Positions 54,547-63,945 of a stretch of 64,000 nucleotides of DNA are shown piece after piece. The stretch lies in the NCBI GenBank assembly GCA_047967505.1, contig CM106540.1. One strand, given 5' to 3'. Numbering within the stretch: the stretch's first letter is position 1; each line of letters opens with the position of its first letter. The stretch is from Dipteris shenzhenensis. Lineage: Eukaryota > Polypodiophyta > Polypodiopsida > Gleicheniales. Under the pieces are notes generated by a model, which saw only the letters and a program-made list of their open reading frames with translations, was not told the DNA's origin and searched no databases. A program made the translations under genes and the position numbers.

Positions 54547-54815
54547 CTATGTTGTGGGAATGACCCTAGAACTTAAGAGATCTTGGCCCTTCTTCCTTAG
54601 CATCCTTTTCAACAAGTGACCCAGGGGACTATCGTCTTGGATATCCATAGTTGCAATACCTTTTGGGTCATATCCTGCATCTAGAAGGTCTTTCACGATG
54701 TTATCAACCTTTTTTGCAATTCCATCCTGCAGCTCTAGAGTTGAAGAGTGTGCAGCTCTGCTACATATGGAGGGATCTACAAAAAATGACAATCCAACAA
54801 CGAAAGCTCAAATAA
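54547..54815 (-). pseudogene. Exon-like ORF with a DDSPL motif
   Basis: Minus strand, preceded by a pyrimidine tract and TTTTTTGTAG (acceptor-like). Reads DPSICSRAAHSSTLELQDGI, AKKVDNIVKDLLDAGYDP, MDIQDDSPLGHLLKRMLRKK and stops at 54547. The 3' half is strikingly like another minus-strand stretch at 55340-55500 (MDMGDDSPLENVAAWLGKKK). They could be duplicated exons of one gene, perhaps the N-terminal part of the phosphatase relic downstream on this strand. No family recognised. Confidence 0.4.
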
Positions 54816-55260
54816 GTGGAGTACCTCTAGCTAGTATGTTTCTATCAATAAAACATTAGTTTACAATTGCTATCTAACTAGCACATGAGTAGAAGGTTGC
54901 CAAGTTAGTACTCTCTTCATAAATGCTAACTAACTAACATAGGGTAGTTGGGACCATACGTATACTAGTTTGCGCCCAATAGCATAACTTGTATGCTGAG
55001 TAGAATATCTAATACTCCGAGTAAAGTACCATAGAACATAAGCTAGTTAGCTTCAAATATTTGTCAAATGGGATTTTACAAGGGTTTTCCTCAAAATGGG
55101 GTATTTTATTTATCATATATAAAAAGGACTAAGAAGTCTTTACAACTGTAGGAGACCAAGTTACAACTATAGGATCTACTAAACAACACATAACATTTTC
55201 AAAAGTAAAAGAATGCCACATGGGCTGGACCCTTGGTGCATGGACCTCAACAACAAGACA
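54816..55260. other. No gene seen
   Basis: AT-rich, with loosely repeated GCTAACTAACATAG-like words. Probably intron or spacer between two minus-strand exon-like ORFs. Confidence 0.5.
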
Positions 55261-55265
55261 TTGTA

Positions 55266-55692
55266 TATCACAACTTCTTACATGCATGTGGTTTAACAAC
55301 ATTCTTAATGATAGGATCCTCCGTTGTGCTGGATGGCATCTTTTTTCTCTTTAAGGGTTCCAGTAGAGAAGTAGAAGTGGACTTCTTCTTCTTGCCTAAC
55401 CAGGCAGCCACGTTTTCCAAGGGACTGTCATCACCCATGTCCATTTGGATAGTAGGCTGATGTCTCTAATTGCTTCTCAAGCTTTCTCAAGTCATTTAAT
55501 CCCTCAGCAATATCATTTGTCATCACATCCACATATTTAGGCATGGGAACATTACTAGGCACATCTTCAATGGGGATGACCTTTGGGGGCAAGTTCTCCT
55601 CTCCACCTAATTCATTTGTTGCAGCCACCTTTCCAAGGTCCTCCTTTGTAGCAAAATCCTCTCCAAGGTGTTTAGGGTCAGAGCTGTCCTCT
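55266..55692 (-). pseudogene. Exon-like ORF, acidic, with a DDSPL motif
   Basis: Minus strand: SDPKHLGEDFATKEDLGKVA, ATNELGGEENLPPKVIPIED, PKYVDVMTNDIAEGLNDLRK, LEKQLETSAYYP, then stops. A second frame carries on with IQMDMGDDSPLENVAAWLGK and a Lys/Ser/Thr tail to about 55266. One frameshift near 55455 joins the two. Acidic and probably helical at DIAEGLNDLRKLEKQLE. It lies between a TTAGCA array and the 54547 ORF, in line with the phosphatase relic, so all may be exons of one gene. Confidence 0.42.
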
Positions 55693-55699
55693 TATATGG

Positions 55700-55794
55700 T
55701 AATTACCATATATTCTAATAACAGATGTGCCAATTTTACATGTGCTAATAACACATGTGCTCAATGATATTCTAATTAGCATATATGATAATTA
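55700..55794 (-). repeat. Short TTAGCA/TGCTAA array next to the Copia B4 LTR
   Basis: ACATGTGCTAATAACACATG and similar words, the same type as 10751-11427. Its last five bases AATTA (55790-55794) are the reverse complement of TAATT at 11423-11427. Confidence 0.75.
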
Positions 55795-55964
55795 TGAAAG
55801 TGCTCTCAACGGAAGCAAGAACGGAAGAAGGAGAGAGAGAAACAGAGAGCCACACAAGTTTTGGTGGGTGCAGAACACCCTAATATTCTTTTTCATTCAT
55901 TTATATATGTGTTTGAGTATTGTACATAACTGGGGTAAAGGCATAGTGACCTTTAACCCCCACA
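55795..55964 (-). repeat. 3' LTR of Copia B4
   Basis: 170 bp. On the minus strand it runs TGTGGGGGTT to ACTTTCA. The polypurine tract (AAGTGGGAGGT) lies at 55965-55975. Confidence 0.92.
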
Positions 55965-56017
55965 ACCTCCCACTTAAAGGACAATGTGCCTTTAAGGGAG
56001 AACAACCAGGGAGCATA

Positions 56018-57398
56018 CTATCCAATGCCCATCAATACATGACAATACTCAAACCGCTGACTAGGTAGACTCTTTGTCAACATATCTGCACGGTTATCAT
56101 CTGTATGAACCTTGACAAGCTCTATGCGCTTGTCCTCAAGTACCTCCCTGATGAAATGGTACCTGACCTCAATGTGTTTGGTCTTTTCATGAAAGACCGG
56201 ATTTCGTGCTAGCTAAATAGCACTCATGGAATCACTATGCAATGTCGGTACACCTGTATGAATACCCAAATCTCCCACTAGCTGATCAAGCCATATAGCC
56301 TCCTTGCAACTCTCTGTGGCTGCAACATACTCAGCCTCTATGGTAGACAAAGCAATGCACTTTTGTGCATGAGACATCCACGACATTGCACCACCTGCAA
56401 AGGTGAACACATAACCAAAAGTGGATCTCCTACTATCCACATGCCCTACATAGTCTAAATCTGTGTACCCAAGTACACACATGTCTCCTCTACCAAAGCA
56501 GATGCACATCTCCTTGGTACCCTTCATGTACCTCATGATGCACTTAACTACCTCCCAATGCCTCTTTCCTAGATTAGCCATATACCGGCTAACAACTCCC
56601 ACTACAAATGCAATGTCTAGTCTAGTAGCTATCATAACATACATAAGACTCCCAACTGCTGATGCATAAGGAACCTTGGCCATCATGGCCCTGTCCTCAT
56701 CTAATTTGGGACTATTTGTATGACTCAGTTTCACATATGGAGGCAATGGAGTACTCATTGCCTTCCCCCCCTCCATATTGAAACGTTGCAATACTTTTGT
56801 AACATACTCCTTCTGTGAAAGCCAAAGGAATTTCCTACTCTGATCACGTGTGATGTGCATACAAAGAATATGACCTACAAGTCCCAAATCCTTCATATCA
56901 AAGGCCTCATGCAACTTGGCCTTCAATGCATCTAGCTCATAAGTATTCTTGCTAGCCAATAGCATATCATCCACATATAGTGCCAGGATTATCAGGCTAT
57001 TATCCTTAGCCCTTTTAGTGTAGAGGCAGTGACCAATTTCACTCCTTCTAAAACCCAGGGACCGAATAAAAGCATCAAACTTCTGATACCATTCTCTAGG
57101 CACTTGCTTAAGACCATAGAGACTCTTCTTCAACTTGCAAACTAAATGCTCTTTGCCCTTTTCTTCAAAGCCTTCTGGCTGCACCATGTAAATTTCCTCA
57201 TGTAGATCCCCATGCAAGAAAGCTGTCTTGACATCCATCTACATGAGCTCCATATCCTCTACTGCCACTAGTCCAAGCATGCATCTAAGTGTGGTCATCT
57301 TCACAACCGGAGAGAATATCTCATCAAAGTCCACACCCTTCTCTTGCTTGAACCCTTTAGCGATCAAACGAACCTTGTACCTAGGCACATCATTACCT
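56018..57398 (-). pseudogene. Copia B4 reverse transcriptase (C-terminal part) and RNase H
   Basis: Minus strand. It opens with NDVPRYKVRLIAKGFKQEKG, then FSPVVKMTTLRCMLGLVA, a stop at 57239-57241 (CAG to TAG type, before MDVKTAFLHG), and 341 open codons with MDVKTAFLHGDLHEEIYMVQ, the catalytic YVDDMLLASKN, SRRSTFGYVF, STIEAEYVAAT and SDSMSAI, ending in a stop at 56213. The last part (HEVRYHFIREVLEDK-like) continues in frame down to about 56018. Fewer lesions than B1 or B2. It lacks gag, protease and integrase. Confidence 0.92.
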
Positions 57399-57509
57399 TA
57401 AAAGATGGAGAAAATAAGGTGGTAGTTATTGTATCAAAGATTCTTAGTGCACATGTTGTGCTAAAGCATAAGTGTGGTGATATGGAAATACTTGGCCTTA
57501 TAATGTGAT
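57398..57509 (+). pseudogene. Coding fragment resembling a plant transposon-associated domain, C-terminal half
   Basis: Plus strand, open for 36 codons: LKDGENKVVVIVSKILSAHV then VLKHKCGDMEILGLIM and a stop. It begins at the B4 breakpoint. Set behind the minus-strand fragment that ends HDSDPNSL at 21184, it continues the same frame if the two ambiguous junction bases CT are counted on this side. The domain assignment (DUF8039-like) is weak. Confidence 0.4.
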
Positions 57510-57553
57510 CAACAAATCATTTATTACATGAAATAGAGATGAGACTTATTGTT

Positions 57554-57674
57554 ATTGCATAACCATGTGGGTTAGAAGTGACTGGTAGGGATGTGCGCGG
57601 CAGGTAGGTTATTGCATAACCATGCAGGTTAGCAAGCAGCAGTGACTGCTAGGGGTGTGCATGGCGGGTAGGTT
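57554..57674 (+). repeat. Tandem duplication of a 57-64 bp unit
   Basis: Two units start ATTGCATAACCATG (57554 and 57611) and share GTGACTG-x-TAGGG-x-TGTGC. They lie in the probable LTR of the second Gypsy element. Confidence 0.75.
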
Positions 57675-57905
57675 AGTTGCAATAGTTGAGGATTCATGCC
57701 TTCAAGCAGTTCAGGTATTCAATGCATTATTAGCATTCCGTCTCTGTCCTTTCCATGATATATGAGCTCTTGCTCTGAGATATGCAGAGTTACGCAGTAT
57801 TGTGTGATCATCTTATCATGTTCTCTATATTTTCCAGTAGATGCTATGCTATTTATTCATTCGTATTTCCTCGTAGTGTCTGTGTTGTATTATGATGCTA
57901 CACAT

Positions 57906-57921
57906 TGGCGATCACGATGGG
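57906..57921 (+). other. Primer-binding site of Gypsy 2
   Basis: TGGCGATCACGATGGG, a few bases after CTACA. Plant Gypsy elements often carry this type of site. Confidence 0.6.
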
Positions 57922-58059
57922 ATTTCTTACTATGCATGAAAGAAATTTGTGATATGGCGAGTAACCTACTTCCAATAGGGTGTTTTTGAGCTCATATCAT
58001 CCTCTCCCTACTGCAATTGCGGAGGCATGTCGCATGGAAGGTTGTAGGCATCGACAAAG

Positions 58060-59640
58060 GTGCAAGAGGAGATTGCAACGGTGAGGCATCACATTCACAA
58101 ATTTCAAGATGAGCTCCATCAGATGCAGATAGAGACCCACGACACCCTGCTTATTATGGTAGGGCAAGTGCGGAAATTCCTGTGTAGAACCTCATCCAAT
58201 GGTCTTGGGAGTGCATTTTGCACTTGCTATCTTCAAAGTAGGCATGCATGCAAACACATTCACAGGGTCATCTTGATCCTTTGACACCAACGACACCGTT
58301 ATGATGAAGGAGGAGTGACTCGAGCATTGAGATGATATGTCTCAGGGTTCCTTGGGTGGAGTTGATCATTGTTATGGAACGCCTTCACATTCACAATCAC
58401 TGCCTCAGCTACGCCCAAAGTTGCAGGTATGGGTTTTGTTGGATGGACATAGGGTGCCGAGTGCATCCTCATCTTTGATAGTGGTTTCGGCTACTTCAAG
58501 CAACATCTTTGGTAAAGGAGGGCCATCAGGAAGAGTAGCACCAGACGTTCCACCCACTGGAGGTGGAGAAATGTCAGGTAAAGTCAAGTATGACAAGTTT
58601 TTGGGGAAGCAATCTGATGACCTGGATGCTCATGTTTGGCAGTTTGAGAAGGTGGGTGTGGTCAACAACCCACCACCCATGGTGCCATTCTGACAGGAGG
58701 CAGTGTTCGAATGAACCTTGGTAGGCAAGGTGTCAAGGTGGCTTGCAGAGTATACGATGGACCAATTCACCACATATCATCTCGTCCGCACTGCATTCTT
58801 GAGATGGTTTTGTAAAGAGAAAACGATACCGCAAACTCTAGAAAGACTGTAGCGATTGGCTGAGGGAGATCAAGAAGTGGAGGATTATGAGGCCCCATTC
58901 TATTTACTTCTACGATGTGTGCCTACGGCAAATTGGCCTCCTCAGGAGGTGCTGACTGACTACTTCATTTTGGGGTTGTCTCGAGATTTGCAGATGGCAT
59001 TGGCTATAGTGGATCAAGCACAAACGGGACTCACTGTAGTCATGGAATAAGCGGTGTGAGGGGGAGAGGCTCTGCACGGCAGAGTGGCCAAGAATCGCAA
59101 GTCCTCAAAAAGCAAATCTAAGAAGAAATCAGTGAAGTCTAAGAAGTTAGATGATAGTGATCAAGATTCAGATGATGACAGTTCCGAAGAGAGCCCTGAA
59201 GAAACTAGTACTAAGGAATCCGACTCAAAAGCAAAGAAGAAGACTCAAAAAGACTCTAAATAGGGAAAGGTCTCTCTAGGGGCTTCCGAAGATGAATCGA
59301 TTGTCAAAGGTTTGAAAGGATTCTAGTGCACTCATTGCCGTAATCCAAGACATTCAGCAATGGAGTGCGCCCTCAACGAGAAATGGTGTACGATCTGCTT
59401 GACCAACACCCATAACACACCGGGCTGCCACTATAACGGTTGTGGCCAATGCGCAATTGGTCAACTGCAATGGCCAGCAGGCTGGTGAGCAGGATCCGGG
59501 TACATCCTACATGCAAGAGGAGCATCCCCAATCGACATCCCACAATGAGGTGGCGGCAGTGGTGGTCGTGGGAAAAATCGATCGAAAACATGCTTGTTTA
59601 GCTTGGGAGAAGGCCATTGGTAGAATGAATGCTTAGACGC
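58060..59640 (+). pseudogene. Gypsy 2 gag with zinc knuckle
   Basis: From about 58337 one frame reads through with stops at 58691, 58712, 58851 and 59049. Motifs: GKVKYDKFLGKQSDDLDAHV (start of the retrotransposon gag domain), LVRTAFLRWFCKEKTIPQTL, RLAEGDQEVEDYEAPFYLLL, LTDYFILGLSRDLQMALA. A Lys/Ser/Asp-rich linker leads to CTHCRNPRHSAMEC (59327-59368), a CCHC knuckle, and a second Cys/His cluster (CTICLTNTHNTPGC). A short coiled region (EEIATVRHHIHKFQDELHQM) at 58060 may be the N-terminal end. Confidence 0.8.
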
Positions 59641-60140
59641 TCAAGAATGGGATCGGCAATGAGCGGAGCAACAAAAGTTGATGGAGAAGATGCCGAGTAC
59701 CTCCATGGTGCACATTGTAGAGGATGACCATTGGTATGCCTGTAAATTAGTATAATCACCCATGCAGGTACAAAGCTACAGGGGACGACCACAAAGAAAG
59801 GCAGCAAGATGCTAGATTAGCCAATACAGGAGCAAGTGCGGCATCAAGTCCGAGTTTTGGTGGTGGAGGAGCCACCCTTGATGAAGTCAACTGAGCCCAA
59901 AAAGATGCCCAAAGGATCACGCAAGGTGTAGTTTGCGGAGCCGGTTCTTCAACCGGAGCCGGAGATTACACAAGGAGAGTTCAAACTTCATTTATTGAGA
60001 AATGGTCTGAAGGTTGTCGAAGGAGCTCCACTGTTGGTGGCTAATCAAGCCAAGAAGCGGGAAACTTCTCCACAAAGGGACCTAGGAATGGAATTCATTC
60101 TGGAAGCACCGATCCAGATTTTGCTGGAAGGTTTCTCAAC
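59641..60140 (+). other. Decayed gag-protease linker of Gypsy 2
   Basis: Short open runs with many stops. Content (Glu, Lys, Pro, Gln) fits the spacer between gag and protease. No separate gene. Confidence 0.5.
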
Positions 60141-60593
60141 TTGGTACCTAGATTCCATCGTCAATTGTTGCAATCCCTTCACAAGGAGTCGGAGTCGGAA
60201 GTGGTTGATGTGTGCCAAGATGATTCTTCTCTGGTACCGGCAGTGCCTCTCACAGATATGAGAATTCCGACAATTATAGCAAAAGCACAAGGCGGAACGT
60301 TCCGACAAGTTCTGGTGGATGGAGGTTGGGGAGTCAACATTGTCAACTCAAAGACATGCCAGGAAATAGAATGGATGTCATGGGAATCGGTGCCATTCCT
60401 AGTCTGCATGGTGGATCAACACCAAATTAGACCACTTGGGATCTTACGAGTAGTAGTCTTGGAGGTGTCTGGCATTTTGTTCATTCTCTCATTTGTGGTG
60501 CTGAATATGGAAGCCCCGACACCAGAGTATAGTGTACTCTTGGCCAAAGCCCTAGCTATGGCAAGCAAAGGTCAAGCAAAATTGGGAGCATAA
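60141..60593 (+). pseudogene. Gypsy 2 protease
   Basis: 150 codons. FRQVLVDGGWGVNIVN is the retropepsin active-site loop (usually D-G-G-S-G-V-N-I; the Ser is Trp here), followed by HQIRPLGILRVVVLEVSGIL and PEYSVLLAKALA, where the family has P-Y-x-x-L-L-G-R-x-W-L. The changed active-site loop and broken context make it inactive. It would cut gag and pol from the polyprotein. Confidence 0.75.
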
Positions 60594-60603
60594 TGTCATC
60601 TGT

Positions 60604-61200
60604 GTGCAAAGAGGCAAGAAGAAGGTGCGGGTTGCAATGGGAGTAGGAGCACCCTTGGCAGATGCAGTGCAACCAGTGTTGGCAAAGACTGTGAATATGG
60701 CAGATGGTCTGGAGAATGATGAGGAAGAGGCATTCCTCAAAGCAAACCCAGAGTTGGTCCCGATATTTTTGGTTGATGTGGAAGGCATTATAGAGAATTA
60801 CCTTCATCAAAATCTTTTTGTGGGTTCCATTACCACAATACAAGAGGAGGTGGTTGAGCAGCAACAAATGGTAGCCAACATGGATTTGCGGGATCTCCTA
60901 CATCTCAGGAGAGGGAATTCAAGGAACGAATGAGCTGAATCACATGGGTGTAGGAAGATGTGCTGGCACGGTCTTTCTGGGGGGATGATGGCGCATCCAA
61001 ACCAGTGAAAATTAACACTTTGTTGACAACCGAATTCCAAAGTGACCTTTGTTGATAGCTGAATTTCGAAGCGAACTTTGTTGAAAATTAGCACTTCGTT
61101 GACAATCAAATTCCGAGGTGAACTGATAACACTCTACTGAATGATTTCTCCGATGTGTTCGCTTGGGACTATGCTGACATGAAGGGCTTAAATCAACAAA
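60604..61200 (+). pseudogene. Gypsy 2 spacer between protease and RT
   Basis: 109 open codons (60604-60933), acidic, with no known motif, then a region with three diverged copies of a GTTGACAAyCrAATTCCrA-like word (61020-61120) and the run LLNDFSDVFAWDYADMKGLN that normally precedes Gypsy RT. Confidence 0.5.
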
Positions 61201-61960
61201 TTTACCAACATCGGGCCAATTTGAAGCCGGACGTGACTTCGACCAAGACATAGCAGTATCGCATGAATCCGCATGTGGCCAAACAAGTGCGAGAGGCGTT
61301 GGAGCACTTACGGAGGGTGGGATTCATCACACTGATTGAGAATCTGGAGTGGATCTCACCTATTGTCATTGTGCCCAAGAAAACTAAAAAGTTATGGATT
61401 TGTGTGGATTGCCGCAAGCTGAATGTGGCCATGATACAAGACCCTTTTCCTCTACCATACATGGATTCAATGCTTGATGAAGTGGCAAGTCATGAGGTGT
61501 ACTCATTTTTGGATGGGTATAGTGGATACAATCAAATCAGGATGGCTCTGAAAGACCAGCCAGAGACAACATTCATCACATCGTGGGGAGTCTATGTGTG
61601 TACAGTCATGTGATTCAGATTGTGGAATGATCCCTCCACTTTTCAAAGAGCAATGTAGGAAAATTTCGGCTCATACTTGATGGAGTTCATGTGGAGCTTC
61701 CCGGATGACCTCAGTGTGTTTGAAACCTTCATAGAGCATTTGGAGCATTTGCGGAAGTGTTTCCAATGATGTAGGGAGCTGTCTTTTAGTTTGAATCCTA
61801 GGAAATATGCATTCGTGGTACATAGCACTCATGTCATCTCGGTGGAGGGAATTGCAGTGGATCCAAACAAGGTGGTCATGATCATGCAAGCGCTAGCACC
61901 AACAACGCCTAAAGAGTGCTTGTGGTTCCTAGGTCAGATGTGATGGCATGGCAGACATTT
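61200..61960 (+). pseudogene. Gypsy 2 reverse transcriptase, broken
   Basis: The RT core is open at 61263-61613: WISPIVIVPKKTKKLWICVD, DPFPLPYMDSMLDEVA, YSFLDGYSGYNQIRMALKDQ, TTFITSWGVY. A stop at 61611 is followed by FRLWNDPSTFQRAM, another stop, and the catalytic region MEFMWSFPDDLSVFETF, where F-P-D-D replaces Y-L/V-D-D. The thumb (SVEGIAVDPNKV) follows. Not functional. Confidence 0.85.
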
Positions 61961-62004
61961 ATGGTTCCTGGCTCATATGGCGATTCCCTTGAATAAACTC
62001 ACTC

Positions 62005-62341
62005 ATGTGGAGCCAGACATTTTTGTGGACTGAGGAATGCGGCAAAGCATACCAGCAACTTAAAATCCAACTCTTACAAGCACCGGTGTTGATGTCTCCC
62101 GATTGGGAGAAGAATTTTCATGTGTTTGTTGATGCTTTGGATAGGGCAATTGGCAGTGTCTTGATGCAGGAAGATGCAGACAAATGGTATCACCCAGTCA
62201 CTATGCAAGCCGATGACTTTCGAATGCTACTGAACATAATTATTCTATCATGGAACGAGAAGGACTGGGAATGATTTATTCAGTCAAGAAAATTTGGCAT
62301 TACCTGTTGGGCCGACCCTTCATGATTCATGTTGACCATTC
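62005..62341 (+). pseudogene. Gypsy 2 RNase H, truncated
   Basis: FLWTEECGKAYQQLKIQLLQ, APVLMSPDWEKNFHVFVDAL, IGSVLMQEDADKWYHPVTM, and after a stop at 62272 HYLLGRPFMIHVDH in another frame. It ends where the Copia LTR starts. CATTC (62337-62341) should be the left target duplication of that insertion. Confidence 0.82.
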
Positions 62342-62618
62342 TGTTGGTTCATAGAGAAAGCAATGAGGCACAATGAATAAATCTTTATTCAAGAGTGGTT
62401 ATATATATAGGCAACTGCCTCCATGTTGGTAGATCCTAGATCCACAATCATCTCCATGATTATCTCAATCAATCACCTCCTATGATCACTCACACATCAC
62501 ACCAACCTGACATACCTAACTACCAAGTCACTAGAACCTTCTAGCACACCTACACTCACACACTCCTTGCATAGGACTCCAAACCCATAGGAGACCCATA
62601 GGCATACACACACACACA
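62342..62618 (-). repeat. 3' LTR of Copia C
   Basis: 277 bp. On the minus strand it runs from TGTGTGTGTATGCC to ATGAACCAACA. It is preceded (62619-62646) by a purine tract with two G runs. The boundary rests on TG/CA ends and the tract. Confidence 0.7.
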
Positions 62619-62854
62619 TAAAATTTCCCCTTCATTCCCCCCCCACAAATTGATGACCTCATCCCTCAACAATAGTACATGGGATGCTCCATGGCTTGCC
62701 CACCATCATGTGGCAACACACATGGCCCCATCCTGTGACTCACTCTTAGGATTATTGGTTTACAACTGGGAGATAGACAATGACTATGTATGAAAAGCCC
62801 AACGAGTCCAACAAGGAAAAAATCTCAAAAGACTAACAATCATTTAAGGATCGA

Positions 62855-63687
62855 CTATCCATGGCAGAGAACCATTATTGACTCACACACATATAACTTA
62901 GAAAACATATGGATCCTCACCCTTGTTAGAATTGACTTGGGTGTTGTAAGCAGTGAGAGCTTTAACATTCTTTGGTTTTTCTTCTTCTTTAGTCTCTGCT
63001 TCAACAAGATTGGATGAACATCTCTTCTTTGCATAACATTGCTTTTCAAAGTGTCTAGGTTTGCCACAAAAGTTACACCTCATTTTGCTCTTTCCCTTGA
63101 AGTTGCTTTTGGCCAAATATGCCCCTTCTTTGTTTTATCTTTCTTTCCTCTTCCAAGAGGGATGCTTCAATTTCCACCAGACTTATCTCTGGTATATTGG
63201 TGAGTGTGGTTACAATAGTGCTATATTCTTCAGTGAGACTTCTAAGTAAGATGGCAATTACAGTATCTTCATCAAGATTAAACTTGATGCCAAATAAGTG
63301 TGTCAAAATGCTTTTTATTGAATTTAGATGTGAAGAGATGGATTCTCCTCTATCCAATTTTAAATCAAATAATTTGATAAGAAAGCTAAACTTAGAGCAT
63401 CTCCCCTGTGCTCCAAAGACATGCTCAAGATGAGTCCATGTAGCTTGAGCAGTCTCACATCCATCAATGTGATGGGATAAAAGAATCACTCAAACCAAGA
63501 GCAATTATAGCTAGTGCTTTTTCATCTTTGGGAAGCCATGAAGCTTCTCCTTCCCTAGTTGTAGGTTTAGCTTCTTTTCCATTATCCACCTTCCATATTC
63601 CCTTTTTCATGAGAATAAACTTCAGTTTTGTTTGCCAAGTCTGGAACCCTCTCCTTCAAACTTATCTATTTTGAGTTTCGAGGCCAT
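62855..63687 (-). pseudogene. Copia C gag and start of protease
   Basis: Starts MASKLKIDKFEGEG (ATG at 63685-63687). A 1-base loss follows, then FQTWQTKLKFILMKKGIWKV in the next frame, and after another shift near 63475 HHIDGCETAQATWTHLEHVF, FDLKLDRGESISSHLNSIKS (UBN2 gag). The zinc knuckle is CNFCGKPRHFEKQC. Beyond it NNGSLPWIVDP may be the start of the protease motif (W-I-V-D-S). Then sequence jumps to a 3' untranslated part. Gag would package RNA; with no pol this copy would need help from another element. Confidence 0.82.
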
Positions 63688-63749
63688 TTTGGGAAGGTCT
63701 TACCAATTTAATGGCAGTGTCTAATCCCTTTACAAAAGATCAATCTTTC

Positions 63750-63945
63750 TGAACAAAGAAATCACCTTCACCATATAGATGCAAATTGCAACATAAGAAT
63801 TCAAAAAATCCTAGTTGTTTGGCATATGCATAACCAGTTGGCTTCTCTCACAACCTCTTAACTGGGGTCTTCTTTACCTTGTACTTTATCCTTGTAGTTT
63901 TCTTGACATAAGAATAAGTTTGAGAATTTGGCATATTGTCAAGAA
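63750..63945 (-). other. ORF-like stretch upstream of Copia C gag
   Basis: Minus strand: MPNSQTYSYVKKTTRIKYKV, KKTPVKRL, a TGA, EKPTGYAYAKQLGFFEFLCC, NLHLYGEGDFFVQKD. About 63 codons with one stop. Basic at first, then hydrophobic. It may be leader of the element by chance or a captured fragment. No family recognised. Confidence 0.25.

Larger units (their letters stand above)
55795..57398 (-). mobile_element. 3' half of a Copia B element (B4), inverted
   Basis: Minus strand: RT from the middle of the domain, RNase H, polypurine tract, 3' LTR. It begins (at 57398) at the very base equivalent where copy B2 stops (21183), with an overlap of about five bases. It therefore looks like the missing part of B2. 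Confidence 0.9.
57906..62341 (+). mobile_element. Decayed Ty3/Gypsy element (Gypsy 2), cut by a Copia insertion
   Basis: Begins with a primer-binding site after a probable 5' LTR (end CTACA near 57902; its start is not defined because no second LTR is in the window). Gag, zinc knuckle, protease, RT and RNase H follow in Gypsy order, all broken. At 62341 the RNase H is interrupted by the LTR of a minus-strand Copia element. Integrase and 3' LTR, if present, lie beyond the right edge. Confidence 0.85.
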
